This document shows positions 1 to 7,101 of a DNA stretch of 11,158 bases, one piece after another. Within the stretch, counting starts at the first letter, position 1; each line of letters opens with the position of its first letter. The notes below the pieces were generated by a model. It was not told the DNA's origin, ran no database searches, and was given only the letters and a program-made list of their open reading frames with translations. This stretch comes from Pavlovales sp. CCMP2436 (lineage: Eukaryota > Haptophyta > Pavlovophyceae > Pavlovales), in assembly GCA_026770615.1 (NCBI GenBank), contig MU631370.1, positions 209,549-220,706 of the forward strand, read 5' to 3'. Position numbers and translations under genes: made by a program.

Positions 1-1052
1 TTGTGTATCCTGCGCGCGTCCGCCTCGACCTTCTTCCACACGTCGTCAAGATGCAGCCGGATGAAGTCGTCGTCTCCAATTGGGACTCCTCCGTGCACGA
101 TGCCTAAGGCGGGCAAGGCTGTAGAGGCAGGGAGTTGTTCGCGTTGGCCGATGGGGACAGGGGGGTTCAAGGCGCCAGCAGCGATTGCTGCGTTGGGGTG
201 CGTTGCGTATGCACTCTTTGTGGGTTGGACTGTTAAGCCAAGCTCAGAGAGTAATAGGCTGGTCAGCTGCGGGAAGGCTGCGAAGACGGCTGTAGCGTTA
301 CCACCGGACAAATTAATGTCATCTGCGATTGAGGACACAAGGGGGGGATTTGGTAAGCAGGTTATTTTCTTGATGACTCTTACGTGGAGAGGTAAAGCGA
401 AAAAGGGCATACCCTCATTCGACCCCTGCTGGAGTCCAATTACTGAATTACATGGGGCAAGGACACGCGCGCCAACTGGGCCGATGGTAATGGGGCTCGC
501 TGGCGATAGAAGACAGCATGCAAGTCGCGCAAGCGCGCGGAGCTCCGGGTCCTCCATCTCTGTGAGCACCTCGACGACCGCACTGCATTCAATGCTGCCG
601 AAGGTGTTCTGCACATCCGCCTTAATGGTCGTGGCTTCGGGGTCGTCACCAAGGTGGATTGTGGCGCCGAACACGGACATGCTGATGCCGGACTTTACTC
701 CGACTGCGACTTGCTGGGGCCCAACGACGGTGGCTATCTTACGGTTCACCCCCTCGTGCAACACCGCCTTAGTGAGCACCCTTCGGAGGCTGCATCCCAT
801 GCCGATCGGGCGGAGGCCACCGTCCGGCTTCTTCAGGGAGACGTTGCGGACGGCAGTCGCGAGGTAGTAGAGCCAGCTCGGTAAATCTCCGTTGACGAAT
901 AATTCGCCGTACCTGGTTAAGCTTAATATTATTTGCTTTGCACGGGGTGTTTTAAAAGAGATAACCTGTGAGATTGCGAGTAGGAATGTGTTGTTCCATG
1001 GGGATGTTCCGGGTGCTGCCAGATGGTCGAGCTCTCTGTCAGGATATCTGGG
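1..1052 (-). pseudogene. Reverse transcriptase domain of a non-LTR-like retroelement, runs off left edge
   Basis: A minus-strand frame is open for about 350 codons from just after a TGA at 1053-1055 to the window edge. Read in that direction it shows the ordered landmarks of a retrotransposon reverse transcriptase. These are a PGTSPW block (about 999-1013, like the usual GSAPGPSGW), then KKPDGGLRPIGMG (about 800-840), then motif A as KADVQNTF with its aspartate at 615-617. Next come LQQGSNEG (about 405-430, the QQGDP-like block) and the catalytic pair in SIADDINLSGG at 318-323. The family copies element RNA into DNA at the insertion site. The usual Tyr before the Asp pair is Ile here. There is no start codon at the head of the frame; the matching N-terminal part lies upstream in another frame (1058-1564), so the gene is broken. 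Thumb and downstream domains lie outside the window. Family call is sure; LINE versus other retroelement subclass is not. Confidence 0.87.
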
Positions 1053-1057
1053 TCAAT

Positions 1058-1564
1058 TTAGATGCGGGGGAAGTTGGGGTCAGCGAGGAAAGTTGAGTCT
1101 ATTGATTTGCGAGTCTGTGTGTGCTTGCTCGCGAGGGCCGCTAGGACGTTGGGGTCACTGTGGTCATTGGACGTCATTTCACGGCGGGCTCGCGATAGGC
1201 TTCCCTCTTCCATGAGATGGACGGCGCGGCGAGCAGTGCGCTCGTCCCTGTCACGGGATGAGGCTGTGTTATTGCCCACTGGCCGGTCACTCGCGGGCAG
1301 CGCACAGTCAGATAGATAGTCAGCGATGAGCAGCGCGAAGTTCCCGTCCACCCATTGCTGAGTGCGGAGCGCGATAACGCGGGCGTGGTTTGTTTGCGAG
1401 TCGGGCGGGAGGCGCGTGAAAAGGACCGGTAAGATTTGCAAAGTTTTGAGCGCGCGGTCGCGGTTGAGGTCGTCTGATGCTGTACGCGAGTTCTCGATCT
1501 GTTCAATGCAGTCGACGACGGCGATGGCGATCAGCTCCTGCTGAGCCTGCGGGATATACTTCAC
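1058..1564 (-). pseudogene. N-terminal part of the same retroelement protein, cut by a stop and a frameshift
   Basis: A 168-codon minus-strand frame, opening with GTG at 1564 and open back to about 1640, ends at TAA 1058-1060. The reverse-transcriptase frame begins five bases later in another phase. The stretch RALKTLQILPVLFTRLPPDS followed by ALRTQQWVDGNFALLIADY has the layout seen just N-terminal of the RT domain in protist elements: a run of the type LLLPRLLLRRPPRGG, then a short helix ending in a WxxLL-like pattern. After the TAA the same frame reads IDPDILTES, and the other frame then takes over at ELDHLAAPGTSPW. This suggests one nonsense change plus one single-base indel near 1030-1050. 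I infer a dead element. Programmed frameshifting is possible but would not explain the extra stop. The true start is unknown. Confidence 0.7.
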
Positions 1565-2022
1565 GCTGCACTCTGATACATCTTGAAGTACGTTTCTCGC
1601 TTTATTGTCAACGCTCGTGCACGTATGGCGGCATTGACATTAAGTAGTTTTTTGGATATTCGACAATATTATCATGGTACCCAACTTTCGGACGACGTCC
1701 TTTCAAGGGGCTCGTGAGAAGATGCATCATGTTGAGGCTTTTTTATTACCTACAGACTCAGACAACCTTGTTGTGGCCTCATCTACGAGACGGCGTTCAT
1801 CTACTTTTAGAAACAACGGGAGAAGATCGGTAACGTACTTCGGGTCTGATTCCTTTTGCGCGTCTTCGTAGTACAGGCTTGACAGGAACAACGTATAAAA
1901 AAACTCACCGGGCATGGACGGATCGTTTTGTTTTTCACGGAAACATCAAACTTGATGTCTCCGTTTTCCACGCTATTGTAGATTTTTTTATCACGTCAGC
2001 TCAGTTTCATTGGCCGATGCAT
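1561..2022 (-). pseudogene. Decayed small gene of unknown family, spread over three frames
   Basis: Minus-strand reading gives protein-like segments that follow each other in order but change frame. An ATG at 2022 (second ATG at 2010) opens a frame containing KKIYNSVENGDIKFDVSV after an in-frame TGA at 1996-1998. A second frame gives PGEFFYTLFLSSLYYEDAQ and YVTDLLPLFLKVDERRLVDE and stops at 1727. A third gives SPLKGRRPKVGYHDNIVEY. The first frame then resumes with NVNAAIRARALTIKRETYF and ends at TGA 1561-1563, overlapping the start of the retroelement ORF. Together they would make a protein of roughly 150 residues with at least one nonsense change and about three frameshifts. I do not recognise the family. 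Ordinary amino-acid mix, adjacency and strict order argue for a real ancestral gene, but spurious coding cannot be excluded. Spliceosomal introns are a less likely reading given the tiny gaps. Confidence 0.42.
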
Positions 2023-2154
2023 AAAATAATCTGCCCCCCCCCATTTTTTTTTCGAAACAAAACGAAAAAATGAAAACGCGCCACATGCATGTTTTTTTCT
2101 CATCTGCCCCTTTTCTCTAGCTGGGAGATGAAAAAAGAAGCTCATGTTTTTTTC
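2023..2154. promoter_or_regulatory. AT-rich spacer with a duplicated 17-nt motif upstream of the 1561-2022 gene
   Basis: This spacer between two minus-strand decayed genes is rich in A and T tracts, unlike the GC-rich surroundings. The 17-nt string CATGTTTTTTTCTCATC occurs exactly at 2088-2104 and again at 2143-2159, 55 bases apart. On the minus strand it reads GATGAGAAAAAAACATG, and the second copy overlaps the end of the upstream gene. A nine-C run (2034-2042) lies next to a T tract. The position fits a promoter of the minus-strand gene starting at 2022, but no known giant-virus promoter box is clearly matched, so the regulatory role is inference. Confidence 0.35.
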
Positions 2155-2456
2155 TCATCCACCATTTATAAAGCGATTCCGATCCCAGCTGAATTTTATT
2201 GTTGCGCTGAAGGTACCTGATGGGGCGATGCGTGCGGCGTTGTTTGCGGCTTTGCGTTTTTCGATACGATTGGTTTCCAAGTCATACACGTCTCGTTCAT
2301 ATGCATATACCTTCAGAATACTATTTTCCCGTTCTTTAGTTCTGATATTCATATTCATCAGCTCTAGATTACGGATTCCGCGTTCCCTCAGGTTTTTCTG
2401 AGCTGCTATGCGGGCTGTAGGGCCTTGAGCTTCTCAAAATAGTGAAGGGTGTTCAT
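2155..2456 (-). pseudogene. Small charged helical protein gene with one frameshift, family unknown
   Basis: On the minus strand an ATG at 2456, preceded by a T-rich stretch, opens MNTLHYFEKLKALQPA and then hits TAG at 2406-2408. A second frame, open from 2433, carries on with QKNLRERGIRNLELMNMNI, KERENSILKVYAYERDVYDL and TNRIEKRKAANNAARIAP and ends at TGA 2155. A single indel between 2406 and 2433 would link the two into a protein of about 100 residues. The middle is strongly charged and helix-prone, possibly coiled coil; the C-terminus is more polar and aromatic. I do not recognise it. The codon mix is AT-richer than in the plus-strand genes to its right. The start overlaps the first codons assigned to the plus-strand helicase fragment, so at most one of the two starts is genuine. 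Confidence 0.42.
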
Positions 2457-3296
2457 AATAAAAACAAGGACAACCATGGCTTCCTCACATGGTATATGGA
2501 GCGTTCACCGACAGTCTTCGCCGAGGCAACTGATTTCCCAAAGGTTGTTGACGTGTTGGTCGGGGGCGAACCCCTGCGCGCGGCGATGGTCCAGAAGAAT
2601 CAAAAAAATATCGACCGATACTTGAATACGTCTGTTTACTTCACTGGGTCGACAGCGAACGTGAAAAACATCACCTCGAAGCCGGCAGAGCTCGCGCCCA
2701 AGCTCGACGCCATCGCCCGAGACATTCTGAAATCGAAATTGAAGACGATCGTTCTGATCAATCGGGCCGCTGGCCTGGAAATGCTAGGCTCGATAGTCGC
2801 GAAGTACGGCGTTCGGACGATGCTCTTCTCGGGTGACGTGCCAAACGAGAAAACAAAGGCCTACCCGGCGCACATGAAAAAATTTGACATGTTCAACTCA
2901 CCTGACAACGATCACGGCGAGCTCTGCATGGTGGCCGTGTGCGACGCGGCCACGTACTCGGAGGGTGTATCTTTCAAGTCGGTGCGCCTCGTCGTGCTCG
3001 CGAGCGTGGCCGAGAAGTACGGTTTGATGCAGCAGCGGCTGGCCCGCGCGTTGCGATCTTGCTCGCACGAGCGCCTACCGCCGACCGAGCGCACGCTGCA
3101 GCAGCGCATGTACCGCATCAGGCTTGCGGAATCGTACACGACTCTTAAAGGCAAGGAGGTCACCGTGAGCGGTACGTCGCCCGATGAGAAGGCGTTCGAC
3201 AAGCTCATGCGCGATAAGCCTCTTGTTGAAGAGGCCATGCGCGACCTCTCTCGTTTTGCTGCGGACGCTGCTTTTTTGGGCGCAGTGAAAAAATAG
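2442..3296 (+). CDS. C-terminal half of a D6/D11-like superfamily 2 helicase, 5' truncated
   Basis: The 284-residue product matches the C-terminal RecA-like lobe of helicases related to poxvirus D6 (early transcription factor subunit) and D11 (NPH-I), a family widespread in Nucleocytoviricota. Those proteins use ATP to act on DNA during early viral transcription. Visible parts: linker NHGFLTWYMERSPTVF (11-26); LAPKLDAI (84-91); a strand-helix block TIVLINRAAGLEMLG (102-116) ending in FSGD; motif V YSEGVSFKS (172-180); motif VI QQRLARALRSCSH (197-209), where both arginines are kept but the usual Gly before the first is Ala; and a C-terminal helix to FLGAVKK. The Walker A and DEAD-box lobe is missing: upstream there is an in-frame TAG at 2418 and then an opposing gene. 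The first codon is GTG, so the start is doubtful. Helicase activity alone is unlikely; I infer a truncated remnant that is still open. It lies 27 bases before the next gene on the same strand. Confidence 0.82.
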   Translation: MKGVHNKNKDNHGFLTWYMERSPTVFAEATDFPKVVDVLVGGEPLRAAMVQKNQKNIDRYLNTSVYFTGSTANVKNITSKPAELAPKLDAIARDILKSKLKTIVLINRAAGLEMLGSIVAKYGVRTMLFSGDVPNEKTKAYPAHMKKFDMFNSPDNDHGELCMVAVCDAATYSEGVSFKSVRLVVLASVAEKYGLMQQRLARALRSCSHERLPPTERTLQQRMYRIRLAESYTTLKGKEVTVSGTSPDEKAFDKLMRDKPLVEEAMRDLSRFAADAAFLGAVKK

Positions 3297-3323
3297 CTTT
3301 TAAAAAAAACCCGATGCACACCA
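3297..3323 (+). promoter_or_regulatory. Short A-rich gap between helicase remnant and the 315-residue gene
   Basis: The 27-base gap contains TTTTAAAAAAAACCCG just upstream of the ATG at 3324. Short AT tracts directly before start codons are common promoter positions in compact large-DNA-virus genomes, so this may be the promoter of the following gene. There is no motif I can match firmly. Confidence 0.25.
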
Positions 3324-4271
3324 ATGAGCGACTCACGGGACGCGGCCAAAGCGTACGAGGTGCTCTCGAACATCTTCGTTGTGCAGCTCGGGGCTGAGAT
3401 TGCCGAAGGCTTCAATACCATGCTCTTACAGGCAGAGGAGGTGGTCACTGAAGCCGGTGGGACTGCCGAGGACGTCGTGGCCACCATCACAGAAGCGCTC
3501 TGCGCGGTGCCGCAGTGGAACCAGATGCTAATTTTAGACGAGACGCGTCGCATCATTGCAAACAAGCCAAAATCAGAAACTATTAATACTGCGACTTGCG
3601 TGGCCTGTACGCAGGTGCTCTTCCGCATTCGACCACCTGGCTTTGACGCTGACGATCGTGGTGAGTTCGATTTGAAGGTACCCGGCCTGTCGATCGTCGT
3701 CCACCATGCCTACGTCCATCTGGCCAAGAGCCTGCACTGCAGCACCAAATCAAAATATTCCGACCACAAGTTTATACAGGACGCGATTCAAAAGGATTAC
3801 GTTCTTCGTAAGCTCTGCGAAGATGCAGTTCGCTATGCAATCGAGGCAACAACGCCAATATCGGAGATCATCGAGTATCTCCTTGGCAGCGATGTGAATC
3901 GCCTCGTGGCAAACCTGAATCAGCAGCTCAGTCGCCAGGATGTACAGCAGGTCGTGGCCGCCCCCCCCGGGCCGCATGCAGGCGACATGGCTGAGAATCC
4001 TTCAGCCGAGAAACCATCGACGGACATGGTTTCCGTAGCCGTTGAAGAAGACGAGGAGGCCGGCGAGGCGGGCAGCGAGGCGGCGGGCAGCGACATCGGC
4101 AGCGACGCGGGCAGCAGCGACGAGCTCGGTAGCGAGGCCGACCTGGAAGAGGAGGCGCCGCACCTGGAGGCGGCGATGCCGCGACCTGTGGGCTCGCGCG
4201 ATGGCGAGAGTAGTCGTATACACTCAAGTGACGTTCGTAGCGTGGCCTCTCAGAAAAATCGCTTCTTCTGA
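3324..4271 (+). CDS. Giant-virus conserved protein of unknown function with an acidic tail
   Basis: A complete ATG-to-TGA gene of 315 residues. Residues 1-200 follow the pattern of an uncharacterised family shared by many Nucleocytoviricota (from memory annotated as DUF5764; the number needs checking). The matches are an IPxWN-like VPQWNQMLILDETRRI (62-77), a region ending in TQVLFRIRPP (96-105), then VPGLSIVVHHAYVHLAKSL (119-137), where the family has a Pro strand, His and a Tyr-x-x-Ala-Arg-like helix. Finally come a helix with VLRKLCEDAVRYAIEATTPI (160-179) and IIEYLL (182-187). No catalytic motif is evident. From about 215 on the chain is low complexity, rich in Ala, Pro, Gly, Ser and acidic residues (EEDEEAGEAGSEAAG), presumably disordered. 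The frame is intact and GC-rich, with an A-rich leader after the helicase remnant and only three bases before the next gene. Protein family resemblance is fairly sure; function is unknown. Confidence 0.82.
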   Translation: MSDSRDAAKAYEVLSNIFVVQLGAEIAEGFNTMLLQAEEVVTEAGGTAEDVVATITEALCAVPQWNQMLILDETRRIIANKPKSETINTATCVACTQVLFRIRPPGFDADDRGEFDLKVPGLSIVVHHAYVHLAKSLHCSTKSKYSDHKFIQDAIQKDYVLRKLCEDAVRYAIEATTPISEIIEYLLGSDVNRLVANLNQQLSRQDVQQVVAAPPGPHAGDMAENPSAEKPSTDMVSVAVEEDEEAGEAGSEAAGSDIGSDAGSSDELGSEADLEEEAPHLEAAMPRPVGSRDGESSRIHSSDVRSVASQKNRFF

Positions 4272-4274
4272 TAA

Positions 4275-4457
4275 ATGCGGGTGTCCACATTGCTCGTGTG
4301 CTTTGTATGGGCATTGCTCGGTTTCTGGACGAGCGTGTTGCTCCTGGGGCGCGTGGAGATCGTGCTCTACCCTGATACATTCAAAGGGCGCGTGTATATC
4401 GACGAGGACGGTTACAAGTACATGTACGAACGAGTGGTGCTGCTCCACCCCGAATAG
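4275..4457 (+). CDS. Small membrane-anchored giant-virus-like protein
   Basis: A 60-residue gene starting ATG three bases after the previous stop, which suggests joint transcription. Residues about 4-26 (STLLVCFVWALLGFWTSVLL) form a single hydrophobic segment at the N-terminus, so a signal anchor. The remaining part ends with FKGRVYIDEDGYKYMYERV (about 36-54). Short one-span proteins with a closing pattern like R-x-x-Y-x-D-E-x-G-x-x-Y-x-Y-x-R-V are frequent in algal and amoebal giant viruses, where they are generally unassigned or found in virions. I base this on pattern memory, not a search. The role is unknown; a virion or host-membrane protein is plausible. The gene is intact. Confidence 0.68.
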   Translation: MRVSTLLVCFVWALLGFWTSVLLLGRVEIVLYPDTFKGRVYIDEDGYKYMYERVVLLHPE

Positions 4458-4491
4458 GCTTCTATTTTAAATATCTGGTCCTGGAGCCCCT

Positions 4492-4899
4492 GTGCTGCAG
4501 CTCTCGAGTCCTCGAAGTCAACCAACCACTCAGGAGCCAAGTCGCCACGTTCGACAGCGTCCCGAGCAGCCCTGGACCCCAGCTCCGACCCGCTCACGTG
4601 CGCCACCTCGCCCTGGACCACGGGATCGACCCGTCCTTGAGCACCCAGCGGCTGCGCCGCTCGCCGAGGCAAATGGAACCGAAGCGCACACGCCGACTCC
4701 GCGCACACCGAGACTACTCCCTCCCTCGTCGTCCACGCTCGAGCCAACGGCCTTTGCCGAGGGCACCCGCGAGGAGCCACGCCTCGCACCCTCCATCGCC
4801 GCCGCCACACTCGAGCCGCCGCCTGCTGTGCGCACCGCCCCGCCGCCAGGCGAGCCGCTTGCCCTCGACGACGTGGACGAGTTCCTCCGCGCGCACTAA
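4492..4899 (+). CDS. Doubtful Pro/Ala-rich ORF after the viral gene run
   Basis: An open frame of 135 codons on the same strand as the preceding three genes, behind an AT-rich TATTTTAAATAT stretch (4463-4474). It has no ATG near its head: only GTG at 4492, with a TAA at 4468. The product is Pro-, Ala-, Arg- and Thr-rich and low complexity, but ends in a more ordinary acidic segment, EPLALDDVDEFLRAH, which is typical of a real C-terminus. Overlapping frames on both strands are also open here because of the high GC content, including a 195-codon minus-strand one, so the coding call is weak. It may be the disordered part of a fourth viral gene whose start has been lost. Confidence 0.33.
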   Translation: MLQLSSPRSQPTTQEPSRHVRQRPEQPWTPAPTRSRAPPRPGPRDRPVLEHPAAAPLAEANGTEAHTPTPRTPRLLPPSSSTLEPTAFAEGTREEPRLAPSIAAATLEPPPAVRTAPPPGEPLALDDVDEFLRAH

Positions 4900-4922
4900 A
4901 TTGTTGTCTCATACTCGGGCTA

Positions 4923-5171
4923 GGCGACGTGGAGCTCGACATCCTGGACAGCCACGCCGTGCCGCCCGGGCGACTGCTGCTGCACTGACGCGCCGGCACC
5001 GATGTGCACCCCGTCTGTCCTGCCTGCCTCCTGCCATGCGCCGCCGGTACTCAAGCGTTGGTGCTCCTCGGATGCTCGTGTGCACGCTAGGACCACAACT
5101 ACACGCTGTACCGCACCACGGCCTTTTCGGACCCCATCGAACTAGGCCGCGTGCGGTACAAGAGCGGGTGA
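4923..5171 (+). pseudogene. Possible decayed coding remnant with two in-frame stops
   Basis: One plus-strand frame gives protein-like stretches broken by stops: GDVELDILDSHAVPPGRLLL up to TGA 4986-4988, then HPVCPACLLPCAAGTQALVL up to TAG 5088-5090, then DHNYTLYRTTAFSDPIELGR ending at TGA 5169-5171. All three are in the same phase, so nonsense changes alone would explain the breaks. No ATG opens the frame and I recognise no family. It lies directly downstream of the viral gene run on the same strand, so a further decayed viral gene is the natural reading, at low confidence. Confidence 0.3.
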
Positions 5172-5456
5172 ACAATCACGTGCGCTCAAGCCGCTTCCCG
5201 GGCACAATATAGCTCACCCTTCTAACAAGTGAAGATTCTGACAGACGAATCGCCTGGCTGCGCGTGCGCTTCCTCCCTCCAGATCGGTCTGTCTCCAGCC
5301 TGACATCTCGCGCGCGAACCGGATTGCTATAGTCATACAGTATCAGTCTGCATCAGCATCAAGATTTGAGACCTCGACGATGGTACGACAACGTCGTTAA
5401 CACATGACGTGACCAGCCATACAGCTTGTAGACTTAGAAGTGAGGTCCCCGATTGG

Positions 5457-5478
5457 GTCAAAATCAGAATTAGTGGCC
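5457..5478 (-). repeat. Dispersed repeat copy, inverted relative to 10471-10491
   Basis: On the minus strand this reads GCCACTAATTCTGATTTTGAC. The same string occurs on the plus strand at 10471-10491 with two mismatches in 21 bases, with vaguely similar GCGGA-containing sequence just upstream. This looks like two diverged copies of a host repeat in opposite orientation. Full boundaries cannot be set by eye. Confidence 0.45.
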
Positions 5479-5537
5479 AGTCCGCGGGGAAATTCGAAAA
5501 AAGTCCGTTGAAAATCCTTCGGAGGGAACCGTAGGAG

Positions 5538-5597
5538 GTGGTATCGCGGAGTTTGTTTGCCATATTCACGAATCTGCAACAAACTCCGCGGCACCAC
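5538..5597. repeat. 20-bp imperfect inverted repeat with a 20-nt loop
   Basis: The left arm 5538-5557 and right arm 5578-5597 are reverse complements over 20 bases with two mismatches. The inner 13 bases (CGCGGAGTTTGTT and its complement) match perfectly. It lies in the non-coding stretch that also holds a dispersed repeat, so it may be part of a mobile element end or a transcript hairpin. Confidence 0.75.
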
Positions 5598-6260
5598 GTC
5601 GGGAACCATACGCCTGTTTTGACGGAACCAAAACCTAATTTCAATTTGTTATTCAAACTCAGTCAAAGGCCCATCAAATACGCTTTTTGACGTTTAAGAG
5701 CTTTTTGACATTTTGCAGTACAATAATAGGTAGGAAATGTAATATTTTTTTACGCTTCAGTGTTATCTTTTGCACTGAGCGCGCCGTATTTCAAACGAAG
5801 CGCAAAGCTCAGCACGATGTAGGAAGCTCTTCTAGAACAGCCTTGCAGAGGGCTGCTGCCGACGAGGAGATCTCCACGCAGACCCATGCGGTTGGCCGAC
5901 GGGGTCAACATCCGGGCTCGATTGCTCGTTAACGGGCGGGTCCTTGACGCGCCCCACCGCTTGTCGCCTCGCGCTTTCGTCTCGAGGCGTCGATGCGAGC
6001 GCCCAAACGGTGGATTCGACTCTCGCGAAGCAGCGCGCCACTATGTAATCGCTCGACGCAACGCGCTTAACTGAGGAGACGGGCACGTCGAGGTCGTTTT
6101 GCCCAGGATCGTGGTCCGCGCCGCCCGGTCCGAGCGCTCCTCGCATGCCGAGCGCGAGGCGGAAGCGAGACAGAACGCGTTTGGGCGTTTTGTCTTGAGG
6201 GCCATTATAGCCTTCAAGCCAGAATCGAGTTTTACGTCTTCCTTCTTAAAATGCAAATAA

Positions 6261-6662
6261 CCGCCGCTCCATTTAAAACAAAGCACAAGACTGAAGCGAC
6301 AGACTTTTTTCACACTCGGCACAAAACGCCTGCCTAGCCAGCACCTCCCATGCCCACCGCCATGCAAGAAAAACAGAGCAGAAAACCAGCAACCACCAAG
6401 TGACAATGGGGACGACCAAGACATCACAGCGCAACGGATGCGAGCCCCGGCCTGCAACTTAAATCGCCTGTTGGCGTTAGTAGCGCTAGCCCTAGAACAC
6501 GTAAATGGCGACGGAAACTGCCTGATTTATGCGGCACTGAAGAGCTCAGGGCGACCAGCCAGCTGGAACGCAGCCATACAAAAACAGGAGGCGGCAATCA
6601 CACTAGCAATCGCCCTCTCGGTGGAGGTTAAGAATGCCCTAAGGCTATACAGACCGGATATA
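6261..6662 (+). pseudogene. OTU-like cysteine protease, N-terminal half, cut by a repeat insert
   Basis: The frame is open from the TAA at 6258-6260 and has an ATG at 6438. From that ATG, residues 22-32 read HVNGDGNCLIY, the signature of the OTU (ovarian tumour) cysteine protease fold, with Asp25 and the nucleophile Cys28. OTU enzymes remove ubiquitin-like modifiers and occur in hosts, viruses and retroelements. Before the ATG the frame continues with coding-like, polar sequence (QQPPSDNGDDQDITAQR), so the gene may start further upstream or be an exon. At 6654-6662 the codons CCG GAT ATA are reached, and the sequence then passes into a repeat element which supplies LM and a stop (6669-6671). 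The same codons reappear in phase at 8968, where the second half follows. The split makes this copy non-functional unless the insert is removed. Confidence 0.73.
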
Positions 6663-7080
6663 TTAATGTAGGGGGGTTCGGGCTGGCGGTACATTTCAAG
6701 TTCAAGTCAGGCTGATCTTAGCGCTCCGACGCAGGCTCCTACGCGCTACGCCGAAGTGGGGAGCTGGTAGAAGTGGTGGATGATGAGGATGCCGAAAACA
6801 AAGCGCTGGAGTCGCTGCGCAACGCGGGGCCGCCCGACAGTGCGCGAGCAAGCGAGTCCATTAGTCAGACTGGATATATTTTAATGTAGGGGGGTTTGGG
6901 CTGGCGGTACGTTTCAAGTTCAAGTCAGGCTGATCTTAGCGCTCCGACGCAGGCTCCTACGCGCTACGCCGAAGTGGGGAGCTGGTAGAAGTGGTGGATG
7001 ATGAGGAAGCCGAAAACAAAGCGCGGGAGTCGCTGTGCAACGCGGGGCCGCCCGACAGTACGCGAGCAAGCGACTCCACT
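6663..7080 (+). repeat. Two tandem 218-bp units at the left end of the insert
   Basis: 6663-6862 and 6881-7080 are near-identical over 200 bases, both starting TTAATGTAGGGGGG and ending in GCGAGCAAGCGA-type sequence. An 18-bp linker after the first copy gives a period of 218. A frame through each reads GELVEVVDDE, AENKA, ESL and NAGPPDS in both copies, so the unit may derive from coding sequence. The first 63 bases recur at 11096-11158. Confidence 0.88.
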
Positions 7081-7101
7081 GGTTATCCCAGCGGTGACGT
7101 A

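Larger units (their letters stand above)
5172..6260. other. About 1.1 kb without a recognisable gene
   Basis: I see no convincing gene here. A short frame with EDSDRRIAWLRVRFLPPDRS lies around 5231-5290 but has a stop just before it and no start. The 5330-5690 part is moderately AT-rich and holds a long imperfect hairpin (5538-5597) plus a segment shared in inverted form with 10471-10491. The 5830-6150 part is GC-rich with frames open on both strands, and none looks like a known protein. It is best described as intergenic and repeat-derived. Confidence 0.5.

Noticed and set aside
1..867. Long plus-strand open frame of 288 codons
   Set aside because: It is antisense to the reverse-transcriptase frame, whose ordered motifs are unmistakable; its own product is low-complexity Ser/Thr/Arg-rich.
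2144..2401. Plus-strand frame of 85 codons rich in Phe, Arg and Ser
   Set aside because: Antisense to the charged helical minus-strand frame, which has a more protein-like composition.
2912..3628. 238-codon minus-strand frame
   Set aside because: It crosses the end of the helicase remnant and the start of the 315-residue gene on the opposite strand; the product is Ser/Ala-rich shadow sequence.
4412..4999. 195-codon minus-strand frame
   Set aside because: Arg/Ala/Gly-rich, overlaps the convincing 60-residue plus-strand gene; high GC keeps frames open on both strands here. A real gene cannot be fully excluded.
5832..6146. Open frames on both strands in a GC-rich segment
   Set aside because: No recognisable motif, no start context and no neighbour support.
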